57,240 bases of DNA from an uncultured bacterium (GTDB lineage Bacteria > Verrucomicrobiota > Kiritimatiellia > CAIVKH01), in assembly GCA_903906425.1 (NCBI GenBank), contig CAIVKH010000303.1, positions 1 through 57,240 on the forward strand, written 5' to 3'. Numbering within the stretch: the stretch's first letter is position 1; each line of letters starts with the position of its first letter. This document shows positions 36,335 through 46,500 of this stretch, one piece after another. A program made the position numbers and the translations under genes. The notes beneath the pieces are model-generated. The model was not told where the DNA came from and searched no databases. It saw only the letters and a program-made list of their open reading frames with translations.

Positions 36335-37306
36335 GTGAAATACGCGAAACGGGCGAAGGAAATTCTGGACATCGAAATGGCGGGCTTGCGCAGCGTGCGC
36401 GACGCGCTCGGGCTCGAGTTCGGGCGCGCGATCGGGCTGATGCTGGAGTGCCTGAATGGCGGACATAAAATCGTCGTGACGGGCGTCGGGAAAAATCTTC
36501 CCGTCGGCGAAAAAATCGCGGCGACGCTGACGAGCACCGGCAGCCCGGCGGTGGTGCTGCACGCCAACAACGCGCTGCACGGCGATCTCGGAATCGTGAG
36601 CGAAGGCGATGTCGTGCTGGCGCTGAGCTACAGCGGCGCGTCGGAGGAACTGGTCAATTTGATCCCGTCCATCCGGCGCAGGAACGTCAAGATCATCGCG
36701 ATCACCGGCGTGGTGGACAGCAGCCTCGCAAAGCTGTGCGACGAGGTGATCCCAATCCGCGTCGAGCGCGAGGCGTGCCCGTTCAACATGGCGCCGACGA
36801 CGAGCACGACGGTCACGCTCGCGGTCGGTGACGCGATTGCGATGGTGTTGCTGGAGGCGCGCGGCTTCCGGCGCGAGGACTATGCGAAACTGCATCCGGG
36901 CGGCGCGATCGGACGCACGCTGCTGCTGAAAGTTTCCGACATCATGCGGACATCTGAGCGCGCGGCCAGCGTGCAAAAAAATGTCAAGGTGAAGGACGCG
37001 CTGTTCGCGATGACCAAGGCGCGGGCGGGCGCGGTGGCCATCGTTGATTCGAAAAACAAGGTTGTCGGAATTTTTACGGACGGTGATTTGCGCCGCCATC
37101 TGGCGACGACGCCGGACCTTGTCGGGCGGAAGATCGATGACATCATGACGAAAAATCCGCGGACGGTCCGGCAGGATGCCCTTGCCGTCGACGTCCTCAC
37201 GGTTTTCGAGAAACACAATTTCGACGATCTGATCGTCGTGGATTCGCGCGGCCGGCTCGCGGGGATGATCGACATCCAGGATCTGCCGAAGTTCAAGATC
37301 CTGTGA
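36335..37306 (+). CDS. kdsD: Arabinose-5-phosphate isomerase (KdsD/KpsF family)
   Basis: 323 aa; interconverts ribulose-5-P and arabinose-5-P, the first step to Kdo of LPS. SIS domain (about 30-165) with VVTGVGKNLPVGEKIAATLTSTGSPA, LHGDLGIVSEGDVVLALSYSG and the PTTSTTVTLAVGDAIAMVLLE block, then LHPGGAIGR, then two CBS domains (VSDIMR..., IDDIMTKNPRTV...). No ATG starts the conserved region. GTG 36335 has GGAG 11 nt upstream and is preferred; GTG 36323 is the alternative. The frame stays open far upstream on the plus strand only as an antisense shadow of murC/argC. Convergent with the PP2C gene (18 bp gap). Confidence 0.9.
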   Translation: MKYAKRAKEILDIEMAGLRSVRDALGLEFGRAIGLMLECLNGGHKIVVTGVGKNLPVGEKIAATLTSTGSPAVVLHANNALHGDLGIVSEGDVVLALSYSGASEELVNLIPSIRRRNVKIIAITGVVDSSLAKLCDEVIPIRVEREACPFNMAPTTSTTVTLAVGDAIAMVLLEARGFRREDYAKLHPGGAIGRTLLLKVSDIMRTSERAASVQKNVKVKDALFAMTKARAGAVAIVDSKNKVVGIFTDGDLRRHLATTPDLVGRKIDDIMTKNPRTVRQDALAVDVLTVFEKHNFDDLIVVDSRGRLAGMIDIQDLPKFKIL

Positions 37307-37324
37307 GCGCGGACAAACGCCGCG

Positions 37325-39641
37325 TCACTTCATTGCGCTCTGCGCGAACATCAGGAATTTGATCACGTCGGTCGGGCCTTCGCCGGTCAGCCATTCCGAC
37401 CAGCGGCCGGATTTCTTGCGATCCGCCTCGATTTTTTCCTGAAGCGTTCGCAGTTCCTTCTGCCGCGTCGCATCGCCGAGCGATCGAAGGCTGGCATCGC
37501 CGATGTTCTTGAGGAGCGCGGGCAGGAAACTTTCTTCGGCGATTTTCAGGCTGGTCCAACCGGCGAAGGCAGCGGTGAGATCGTCAGTGCTCATGGGGGC
37601 AGGATTGATGCGGGCGCTGCGCGCGGCTGCGGCGAGCGATTTTGCGCGGGCGGCAAAATCGCCGCCGACCGAGACGAGATCGCCGCCTGACGGATTGCGG
37701 CCGAGTTTGGCGGCAGTTTCCAGAAAACTTCCCTGCCGGAGAAGATCGCCGAGGTTCATGGCGTCAACACCGCAACTGCGCAGTGCGTCGAGAAAGATGT
37801 TCTGCGCCTGAAAACGCGAGCGGCAGATTGCATCGGCATCGTTCTTCGGATTTTTCGTCCATGCAGGCGCGGGAAGGTTCGCCGCGGCAACGCCCATTTC
37901 GCCGAGGCAGGCGGCGATCTTGGCGCGATACGGCTCGTAAAATTCGGCGGGTGGCCGCTGGCCGGTGGAAGCCTCGCGCCACACGGCCGACCAGCCGCGA
38001 TACACCGGCCAGGTGCCGATGGCCGCGGCTTCGTGCGGCGCGGATGGCGACCATTCCGCCATGGTTTCCTCGACGAAAGTCCAGTGGCCTTCCGACAACG
38101 CCGAGATCATGTCCGACATGAGCAGTTCCATCATTTCCTGGGCGGCGGCGACGGATTCAGGCGAGCGCGCGGGTTGCACCGGCGGCGCGGGCGGCGCCTC
38201 GACTTTCGGCGGCGGCGGCACGGATGGCGTCTGCGTGATGATGACCTCGATCTTGCGCGGCGGCGGCATGACATCGGGCGGCTTCACAACCGGCGTTTCG
38301 ATTTTCGGCGGCGGCACGGCAGATGGTTCAGTCTTCGGCGGCGATATGACCGGCGGAGAAACCTGCGCGATGACCAGTAGTGCTGATGTCGGCGCAACGA
38401 CAACGGCAGGGGCTGCCGGCGGGTTGGAAATCACGCCGGGTTTGCCAACGGCCACTTCAATCTTGGGCGGCGCCACGGGCGGCAGTATGACGGCGGGCTG
38501 TTTCGTTTCGACCACGGGCGGGGGCTTGGCCTGCGCGATCGCCGGCACTGCCGCCGGCTGGACGACAGGCGGAGTTGGTTCAATTTTTTTCGTCGTCGCA
38601 GGCGGGATGCTGGCGATTTGCGGCGGCGGCGCGGACTTCATCGCGGAGGCCGGCTTGACTGCGGTGGTCGCGAGCCCGGCCGGTGAATGCACTTTGTGAA
38701 TGTTGAGCCAGTAGATGGCGGCAACAATCGTGACGGTCGCGATTGCCCCAACGAACAAGGTGCCGGCATTGCGGAGAAATTCCTGCCACTTCAGCGGCGT
38801 ACGGCGGGCCGCGGCCCGGGCGATTTCGGCGTTGATCCGCTCCGTCAGCGCCGCGCCTTTGGCCGTGATGGCGGGAAGCAGCGGCAAAGGTTGGCCGTCC
38901 TTCGATGTCTCCGGCACAAAACCCGTGATGCTGACGATGACGACGGACGAGTTGTCGTGTCCGCCAGCCGTATTCGCCTCTTCGATCAGGCGCGTGGCCA
39001 GCACGGGAAGCGACGGCGGCTCGCAGTGGAGAAAAATCTGGGCGATGGCGGTGTCGGCCAGCATTTTTGTCACGCCGTCGGTGCACAGCATGAACGCGTC
39101 GCCGGTCGCGACATCAACGAGGGTTTCTTCGAGGACAACTTCGCGTTCGAGGCCGACGGCGCGCGTGACGACGCCGCGGAACATCGGCGGCAACGAACGC
39201 TCGCTGGCGACGCCTGCGGCCACGGCGAACGAGTGGTCGCGCGTGAGCAGCAGCAACTGGCCGTCGCGATAGCGGTAGGCGCGTGAATCGCCGGCGTGAA
39301 GAATGATGGCGCGCTGCGGCTGCGCGGCGTCGAAAACCATGACGACGGCGGTCGTGCCGGCGCCGGCGACGCCCTGCGCGTCGGCCCGCTCGCGGATTTC
39401 GCGGCTGGCTTCGTTGAGCGCGCTGCGGACCATGATGACCTTGCCCTTGAGCGAGGCGAGGCCCGACGGCTGGACGGATTGTTCGGCGAATTTGCGCCTC
39501 GCCGCCGCCGCTGGCGCCGCCCATGCCGTCGAAGACCGCGTACACGCCGTGGTCGCCGAGGATCAGCGTCTTGTCTTCGTTGCGCCGGCGCTGCCGCCCC
39601 ACGTCCGAACATTCAACCGCGCTGAGGTAATCGTATTTCAT
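37325..39641 (-). CDS. PP2C-type protein phosphatase with membrane anchor and extracytoplasmic domain; frameshift near 39494
   Basis: The first ~50 codons from ATG 39641 give the PP2C start (RRRNEDKTLILGDHGVYAVFDGMGG), then the frame breaks. Dropping one base (G at 39494, in TTTGCGCC on the plus strand) gives GGGEAKFAEQSVQPSGLASL and joins the second frame, which continues the phosphatase: GTTAVVMVFD, LHAGDSRAYRY, RDHS, CTDGVTKML, GGHDNSSVVIV. After it come a transmembrane helix (TLFVGAIATVTIVAAIYWLNI), a ~180-residue Pro/Val/Ala-rich linker (PPPKIETPVVKPP-like repeats) and a ~260-residue C-terminal domain I do not recognise. It resembles signalling phosphatases paired with Ser/Thr kinases; none is visible here. 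The one-base insertion may be an assembly error. Confidence 0.75.
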
Positions 39642-39718
39642 GCTTCAGCCACACGGCGAACCATTGCACCATCCGCGCGGACTTTTCGAGTGTTTTTTCA
39701 GGCAATTGTCGGCGGGGT

Positions 39719-39765
39719 TTCCAATGATTGGAAATTTCCGGCGCGCAAACTTCCAATCATTGGAA
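39719..39765. repeat. Phased palindrome array 12 (2 copies) in a divergent promoter region
   Basis: Exact dyads at 39719-39733 and 39751-39765, step 32, between the PP2C start (39641) and the dehydrogenase operon start (39829). Confidence 0.9.
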
Positions 39766-39828
39766 GTCCCGCAGCGGCCCGCGGCGCCGAATTGACGTTC
39801 GAGCACAGTTGGCAATAGGCTGCGGGAC

Positions 39829-40992
39829 ATGGCGGAGGGAAAGAAAACTTTCGATGTTGTGGTCGTCGGCGCAGGCATTGTCGGTACGGCGTGCGCGTGG
39901 GAGTGCGTGCGCGCGCGGCTGAAAGTTGCCGTCATAGACCGCGGGCCGGTTGGCGGAGGCGCTACCGGATCGGGCATGGGCCGCATCGCCGCGAGCGATG
40001 GTTCCGACGCGCAATTCGCACTGACGAACTACTCGCAAAAAATCTGGCGCGAACTGGCCGCCGATCTGCCGGATGACATCGAATATGAGGAACGCGGCAC
40101 GCTGTGGATCGCGGCGGACGAGGAACAAATGGCCGCGGCCCGGCGCAAAAAAGATTCGTTTGCGAAACGCAGAATCGCCTCACAGATTCTCGATCCTGCG
40201 CAGCTCGCCGAGGCCGAGCCGAATCTTCGGCCCGGCCTCGGCGGCGCTCTGCTTGTGCCGATTGACGGCATGATCTATCCGCCTTGCGCGGCCCTGTATT
40301 TCCTCGAACGCGCAACCGGCCGCGGCGCGAAATTTCTTTCCGGCGCAGAAGTCACGGCCGTGGCGCCGGGCGAAGTGACGCTTCGCGACGGATCGAAAAT
40401 CGCGGCGGGCATCGTTGTCGTGGCCGCCGGAAAGCAGTCCTCGCATTTTTGCGATGGCGTGCCGCTGCAGCCGTGCACGGGACATCTCGCCATCACGGAC
40501 CGCTATCCGAAATTCATCCGGCATCAGATCATTGAAACCGGCTGCCCAAAAAATGCGGATGAGCCGGCGGGCGCTTCTGTCCAGCTCAATGTCCAGCCGC
40601 GGACGACCGGCCAGATTTTGATCGGCTCGTCGCGGCAGCCCGGCATTGATGGGCCGGACGTGGACCATGAAATCCTCGGCCGGATGCTGGCCCGCGCCCG
40701 CGAATTCCTGCCGGCGCTCGGATCGCTTTCCGTCGTGCGCGTCTGGACGGGCCGGCGCGCGGCGACGCCGGATAATCTGCCGCTCATCGGACCGAGTCTC
40801 GCGAGCGACAAGATCTGGCTGGCCACCGGTCATGATGAATCCGGCGTCACAACCTCCGCGGGCACGGCGCGGCTGCTCGTTGATCAGTTGCTGAAACGAA
40901 AACCGGCGATTCCTTTCGAGCCCTATCTTCCATCGCGGTTCGCGGGCGGCGCAAAATCACACGAGGCGAAATCAGAGGCGTCGCATGGCTGA
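39829..40992 (+). CDS. FAD-dependent amine/opine dehydrogenase, DAO-type subunit (HcnC/OoxB-like)
   Basis: 387 aa. N-terminal FAD motif VVVVGAGIVGTACAWE, GxG-rich GGGATGSGMGRI, and C-terminal VRVWTGRRAATPDNLPLIGPS with ATGHDESGVTTSAGTA, typical of the DAO / glycine oxidase family. Together with the next two genes it forms a three-subunit membrane-linked flavin dehydrogenase like D-hydroxyproline dehydrogenase, octopine/nopaline oxidase or hydrogen cyanide synthase. The DAO-type subunit carries the substrate site; the substrate cannot be read here. It overlaps the next gene by 8 bp. Confidence 0.85.
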   Translation: MAEGKKTFDVVVVGAGIVGTACAWECVRARLKVAVIDRGPVGGGATGSGMGRIAASDGSDAQFALTNYSQKIWRELAADLPDDIEYEERGTLWIAADEEQMAAARRKKDSFAKRRIASQILDPAQLAEAEPNLRPGLGGALLVPIDGMIYPPCAALYFLERATGRGAKFLSGAEVTAVAPGEVTLRDGSKIAAGIVVVAAGKQSSHFCDGVPLQPCTGHLAITDRYPKFIRHQIIETGCPKNADEPAGASVQLNVQPRTTGQILIGSSRQPGIDGPDVDHEILGRMLARAREFLPALGSLSVVRVWTGRRAATPDNLPLIGPSLASDKIWLATGHDESGVTTSAGTARLLVDQLLKRKPAIPFEPYLPSRFAGGAKSHEAKSEASHG

Positions 40993-41230
40993 TTTCGTCA
41001 ACGTGGTCATCAACGGCCAGGCCGTGGAAGTTCCGCCGGGAACAAGCGTGGCCGCGGCCATTATTATGATTGGCGCGCCGAGCCGTCACTCGATCTCCGG
41101 CCAGCCGCGCGGACCGCTGTGCGGGATGGGCGTCTGCTACGAATGCTGCGCCACGGTGAATGGCCGGCCTCACGTGAAGGGCTGCCAGACCGTGTGCGAA
41201 GAGGGCATGGAGATTTCCACCGATGTCTGA
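40985..41230 (+). CDS. Small [2Fe-2S] ferredoxin-like subunit (HcnA/gamma-type)
   Basis: 81 aa. A beta-grasp ferredoxin domain of the Fer2_4 type with four cysteines in LCGMGVCYECCATVNG and KGCQTVC, and the GTSVAAAI... start typical of the small subunit of opine oxidase / hydroxyproline dehydrogenase / HCN synthase. Transfers electrons between the two flavin subunits. Overlaps both neighbours (8 bp each), so the three are strictly co-translated. Confidence 0.88.
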   Translation: MADFVNVVINGQAVEVPPGTSVAAAIIMIGAPSRHSISGQPRGPLCGMGVCYECCATVNGRPHVKGCQTVCEEGMEISTDV

Positions 41231-42488
41231 TCTGCTCCGCCATGACGTGGTCGTTGTCGGTGCCGGTCCCGCCGGGCTGGCCGCGGCGTGGGCTGCGGCT
41301 TCGCGCGGAAAACGCGTGGCATTGCTTGACGACAACCTGGCGGCCGGCGGCCAGATCTGGCATGCAAATTCGGAGGAATCGTTGCCGCCTCCGGCCAAGC
41401 GATGGCTGGCGAAGTTGCGGAAAACGTCGTGCGAAATTTTCACTCGCACGGCCGTCGTTGCGCGACCATCGCCGGACAAACTGCTGGCGGAGACTGCGGA
41501 CGGCGCGCTTCGATTTGGCTTCGACAAGCTGGTTCTCGCGACAGGCTCGCGGGAATTATTTCTTCCGTTTCCAGGCTGGACGCTGCCCGGCGTTTACGGA
41601 TTGGGCGGCCTGCAATCGCTGGTGAAATCCGGGCTGTCCGTGGCGGGCAAACACATCATCGTCGCGGGCACCGGCCCGCTGCTGCTGCCGGCGGCGGCCT
41701 TCTTGCGGCAGCGCGGCGCGGAAATTCTCTGCATCGTCGAGCAGGCGCCGCCGGCGCGAATTTTCCGATTCGGCTTCCGGTTGCTTTCGCACCCTTCAAT
41801 GCTTGCCACCGGCCTCGCGCTGCGCGCACGCCTCGTGCACGTGCCCTACGATACGGGCTGGTTCCCCGTGCGCGCGGAAGGCGACGGGAAAGTCACCAGC
41901 GTCACGCTGACCAACGACCTTCGCGAGCGCACCTATGATTGCGACATGCTTGCCTGCGGATTCGGATTCGTGCCGAACATCGAACTGTCGCTGCTGCTGG
42001 GTTGCGAGCTTGACCGCGGCTTTGTCCGCATCACCGATAAGATGGAGACGAGCGTCCCAAACATTTTCTGCGCGGGCGACGCCGCGGGCATCGGCGGGGC
42101 GGAGGCGGCGATTGTCCGCGGCCTGATTGCCGGCGCGGCGGCGGCCGGCGCGACGCCAGCGCCTCATCTTCTGTTTTCGAACCGCCGCTGGCGCCGGTTC
42201 GAACGGCGGTTGGCGAGGATCTTCGCGCTCCGCCGCGAAATTCACAACGAAACCGGCGAGGACACGCCGGTCTGCCGGTGTGAAGATGTGACGCTGCGGA
42301 ACCTGCGGCGCTACGACTCGTGGCGCGAGGCGAAATTGCAGACGCGCATCGGCATGGGATCGTGCCAGGGCCGCATTTGCGGGCCGGCCTGCCAGCATCT
42401 TTTCGGATGGCGGAACGACTCGATCCGCCCGCCCGTGCTGCCGGCGCGCGTTGACACGCTGATCGAGGCGCGGAAGAAAAATCCGTAG
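41223..42488 (+). CDS. FAD/NAD(P)-type subunit with C-terminal [2Fe-2S] (HcnB/OoxA-like)
   Basis: 421 aa. Pyridine-nucleotide-disulfide-reductase-like fold: VVVGAGPAGLAAAWAA, LATGSRELFLPFPGWTLPGV, VAGTGPLLLPAAAFL, FCAGDAAGIGGAEAAIVRG. The C-terminal BFD-like domain has four cysteines (CRCEDVTLRNLRRY ... MGSCQGRICGPAC) for a second [2Fe-2S]. Electron-transfer subunit of the three-gene dehydrogenase; such complexes usually feed the respiratory chain. Convergent with the protease gene, 17 bp apart. Confidence 0.88.
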   Translation: MSDLLRHDVVVVGAGPAGLAAAWAAASRGKRVALLDDNLAAGGQIWHANSEESLPPPAKRWLAKLRKTSCEIFTRTAVVARPSPDKLLAETADGALRFGFDKLVLATGSRELFLPFPGWTLPGVYGLGGLQSLVKSGLSVAGKHIIVAGTGPLLLPAAAFLRQRGAEILCIVEQAPPARIFRFGFRLLSHPSMLATGLALRARLVHVPYDTGWFPVRAEGDGKVTSVTLTNDLRERTYDCDMLACGFGFVPNIELSLLLGCELDRGFVRITDKMETSVPNIFCAGDAAGIGGAEAAIVRGLIAGAAAAGATPAPHLLFSNRRWRRFERRLARIFALRREIHNETGEDTPVCRCEDVTLRNLRRYDSWREAKLQTRIGMGSCQGRICGPACQHLFGWRNDSIRPPVLPARVDTLIEARKKNP

Positions 42489-42505
42489 CCGCGCCGCGCC
42501 CGCGC

Positions 42506-43363
42506 TCAGCGCTCGCGGATCAAATCCAGCACGCAGCCGGCCGGCACGCAGAATTTGAAAACCTGCTGCAGGTTCTCCTGCTTGCCGTGGTCCTCGCTGT
42601 AGTAAACCGACTCGGTGGACGAGGCCAGGCCGACGACATTGCCGCAATTGTCGAACACCGGCGCTCCGCTGGAGCCCTTCGCATAGTCGGCGGTGATGAC
42701 GAGCGTGTGTCGCCGCGTGTGGCTCTGCTCGCTGACGCGCTCAAGGCTGTAGCGCGAAATGATGCCCGAGGTCAGCGAATAGAACGACTTGTCCGGATGG
42801 CTCAGCACCGCGACCGGCGAGCCGACCGGCTTGTCGGCCAGCAGCGGCAGCGGCTCGAAATTCGCGCCGTCGAGCCGGACGATCGCGATGTCCTCGCGGC
42901 GGCTGTCGGCCAGCACTTCCTTGATTGGAAAAAATTCGCCGGCGGCATTCATCGCGCCGATCACCGCGCCTTCCGAATCGCGGATGACGTGGTGGTTGGT
43001 CACCAGCGCGCCGTCCGCGGAGATCACGAAACCGCTGGCGGTGTTGACGTGCCAGCTGTGGCACTTCTTGCATTTATAAAGTTCGCCGATGATGAAAACG
43101 CTGTTGCGGACGCGCGAAAAAACTTCCGGCCACTCGCGCTGGCGCGAAGCCGCGCGCGCAATCCTGACAACCGCGCCCGTGCGGTCGAGCTGCGACTGGA
43201 GCGTCGCCAGCGAAACCTTGTTCGTGCTCGCGTTCAGCTGTTCCAGGTGATGCTGGAGCATCCGCCGCAGTGAATCATCGTCCACGAATTCGACCGCGGC
43301 GACCACGCGATTCGCCGCCACCGCCAGCACGATCAGGACAAGCCGTGCAAAAAAATTCTTCAT
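42506..43363 (-). CDS. Secreted trypsin-like serine protease
   Basis: 285 aa. Signal peptide MKNFFARLVLIVLAVAANRVVA, then a ~60-residue helical stretch and a chymotrypsin-fold domain with the triad His125 (VTNHHV), Asp158 (REDIAIVRLD) and Ser232 (KGSSGAPVFD). A CKKCHSWHV segment (98-106) before the catalytic His could form a small metal or disulfide site, uncommon in DegP-like proteases. No PDZ domain follows, so it is not a full DegP/HtrA. ATG 43363 is chosen for the signal peptide; upstream codons are unlikely. Same strand as the giant subtilisin but separated from it by array 13. Confidence 0.8.
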   Translation of the reverse strand: MKNFFARLVLIVLAVAANRVVAAVEFVDDDSLRRMLQHHLEQLNASTNKVSLATLQSQLDRTGAVVRIARAASRQREWPEVFSRVRNSVFIIGELYKCKKCHSWHVNTASGFVISADGALVTNHHVIRDSEGAVIGAMNAAGEFFPIKEVLADSRREDIAIVRLDGANFEPLPLLADKPVGSPVAVLSHPDKSFYSLTSGIISRYSLERVSEQSHTRRHTLVITADYAKGSSGAPVFDNCGNVVGLASSTESVYYSEDHGKQENLQQVFKFCVPAGCVLDLIRER

Positions 43364-43444
43364 GTCCGCAGAATAATCCACGCCGCCCTTTCGGCCAGTC
43401 TTATCGCGCCGCCGCGAAGAATCCTGCCGCCGGCCGGTGCTGGC

Positions 43445-43555
43445 TTCCAATCATTGGAAGTTTGCGCGGCCGTCTTTTCCAATGATTGGAAAATTGCGCG
43501 GCGGAAAGTTCCAATGATTGGAAACGACCGTTGCCGGAATTTCCAATCATTGGAA
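43445..43555. repeat. Phased palindrome array 13 (4 copies, longest)
   Basis: Exact dyads at 43445, 43477, 43509 and 43541 (15 bp each), all steps exactly 32. Centre bases run C, G, G, C. Its right end is 2 bp from the subtilisin stop and its left end 81 bp from the protease start. Confidence 0.95.
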
Positions 43556-43557
43556 AC

Positions 43558-46500
43558 TCACGGCGGGCCGGTGCGGAGGCGGTAGAAAAGGAACGGGGCG
43601 GCGTTCGTGTCGGCGATGATGATCGCGCCGCCGTTGCCGGGGACGTTGCCCTGAAGCAGGCCCCACGCGACGGGCGCGAAGGAGGTCGCGCATTCGACAT
43701 CGTAGTTGCGCTGATATGAGGAGAGGAACGAGAGCGCGCGAGCCGGCGCGTTGGAGATGGCGGTGATCGCGAGGAACGATGCGGGGTTTTGCGGATCGGT
43801 GTCGGCGAGAAATTCCGCGAGGTCGCTGACGCCGTCGCCGTCCGCGTCGTTCGTCGAGGCGGCGGGGATGTTGACGGGCAGATTGTGGGCGGCTTCCCAC
43901 CAGTCGGGCATGCCGTCGCCGTCGGAGTCGATGCGATCGGTGTTGCCGGAGATGCGCACGTCGTCCACCTGCCACCACCAGTCGCCGTTCACGCCGGAAT
44001 AGTGGAACTTGATGACGACATTGGTGCGAAGGGCCGCGAGCGAGGTGACGTCCACAGTCTCGGTTGACGGGCCGCGCGCTTCTTCGCCGCTGCGCTGCCA
44101 CACCGGTGTCCACGGGCCGCTGGTGCCCGCGGGGGAAATTTCGACCGCGGCGGTTTCGTCGCCGCCGGCGGCGTACCAGTGGAAGTCGGATTTGAATTCG
44201 AGGAAGACGGTTTGGAGGCCGGCGAGGTCGAACGGCGGCGTGCGCAGTTCCGTGTCCATGTCCACGCTGCCGGCCCAGGCGCTGTCGGCGATGGCGAAAG
44301 TTCCGCTGCCGCCGGTGTTGTTCGTGCGCGCGCCGGGATTGTCGAAACGCCAGCCCGCATTCGTCGTCGCCTTGTTCGTGATCGTCCATCCGGCGGGCAG
44401 GCCCGAGTCGAAGGCCGTCGCGAACCAGCGGCCGGTTGCGCCGTCGTTGTCGGTGATCCGCAGCAGCGCGCCGGCCGGAGTACCGGTCGTCGCGCCGCCG
44501 GTCGCCGCCGCGAGTGTCAGCTGGACGTTCTTGTTCGTCTCGACGAGTTCATCATCAATGACCGGGACCGTGAACCATGCCGATGTCACGCCGGACGCGA
44601 AGACGAGCGTGCCGGTCGTCGCGATGAAATCCGCGCCGGCGACCGCCGTGCCGTTGGTGGCGAAATATTGGACGCTGACGGTGCCGGCCGCGCCGCCATC
44701 GCGCGAAACGTTGATCGTCGCGGCGCCGCCGTTTTCGCCCACGATATACTGCGGCGCGGCGAAGCGGAGCGCGCCGTGGTTTGTGCTGGCCTGGCCGAGG
44801 ACTTCGACGTCGTCAACCTCCCACCAAAAGTCGTGGCGCGCGTTGTGATAGTAAAAACTGATCAAGACATTCGTGTGCCCGGCGGCCAGCGACGACAGAT
44901 CGAGCACGACATTGGTCGGGCCGCGGAAGTCGGAGGTCTTCGCCCACATCTGCCACCACGTTGCGCCGCCGTCGTTGCTGAGATCGACCTCGGCGGTCTC
45001 GTTCACCATCAAACTATTGGTCTTGTAATGGAAATCCGTTTTGAAACGCAGCGTGATGGCGGCCATATCAACAAGATTCAGCAGCGGCGAAGTCAAATCG
45101 GTGTTCATGCCCTGCAGGCCGTAGTAATCGCTGTCGGCGATGGCAAAATTTCCGCTGCCGCCGGTGAGGTTGGCCCGTGAGCCGGGATTGTCGAACCGCC
45201 AGACAGCGCCGTTGCCCTGGTAATCCACCACGCTCCAGCCGGCGGGCAGGCCCTGTTCGAAATTTTCGTAGAGCACGGTGTTGGTCGTGCTGTCGTCGTC
45301 GAGGACAACCAGCGTGGCGTTGCTCTTGGCACCGATGGCGAGGCCGCCGGTCGCGTTGGTCAGCAGCAGTTGCAGCGTTTCGGTTCCCTCCGCCAGGGAA
45401 TCATTCACAAGTTCCACGCTGAATCCCTTGCTCATTTCTCCCGCCGCAAACGTCAGCGTGCCGTTGGTCGCCAGATAATCCAGACCGCCTGTCGCCGATC
45501 CATTCGCCGTCGAGAACTGCACCGAAACCGGACCGAGGCTGCCCCCCGTGCGTACGACGTTGATCGCAACCGCGCCGGAATCTTCGCTGGCAGTATATGA
45601 AGCCTTTTCGATTTGCACGACGCCGGGCGCGTCATCGTCAATGATCGTCACGACGGCCTGCGTCGTCATCCCGATGATGGCGTTCGTGGCGTTTTGCAAA
45701 ACGAGCGGAATCGTCTCGTCGGACTCGGTCAGGACGTCGTTGAGAATCTGCACGGCGAACGTGAGGCTCGTGACGCCGGGCGCAAATGTCAGCGTGCCGT
45801 TCGTTGCCGCGAAATCAGCGCCCGCGGTGGCCGTGCCGGCGCCGGTTGCGAACTGAACCGTGGAAGTGCCCTGGCTTCCGCCGGTTCGTTGCACGGTGAT
45901 GACCGCCGAGGTGTTCGCCTCGACGATCTGATAGGCGGACGCGCTGAAGCGGAACATTCCGCCGGTGACGACATCCGCATCGCCGCTGATGACGAGCGCA
46001 AAAGGCTGCGGGCCTTGCGGAACGTTGTAGCCGGAAACGCGGATGAGGTACGCGCCGGTCTTCGGCTGCGCGATGTCAACGCCCTCGACGTTGTTCGCGC
46101 GATCGGCGGCCGGCAGACCGTTCGGAAAATAATTCTGGCCGTCCGGGTCAATGACCAGCAGGTCCAGATCGTTCACCAGTTCGACCGACGCGGACAGGTT
46201 GCCCGGATAATCCGTCCACGCCAGCGACACGTTGAGGTTCGTAGCGCTGTTGACCCGCACGGAATATTCGCGGCTCTTTCCCGTCGTGAGCGCGCCGTCG
46301 TCAAAGAACATCAGCTTGCGCGGCGCGGCGGGAAAAAGGCTGTTCTCCAGATTCACCTGTCCCCAACCCTCGACGCTGTTCGGCCGCGGCGACGCGGGAA
46401 TTTCGCGCGTGGAGCCCGTGCCATATTGGCCGGGTGTCAGCGTGCGCGCGCCGTTGATCATCGTGGCCTTGATCAGCGCGGCATCCGGCGCGGCCAGGCC

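Noticed and set aside
43445-43555. CRISPR-like pattern of regularly spaced palindromic repeats
   Set aside because: Repeats are only 15 bp, spacers 17-18 bp, arrays have at most four copies and occur in sixteen places; spacers share partial motifs and no cas gene is present.
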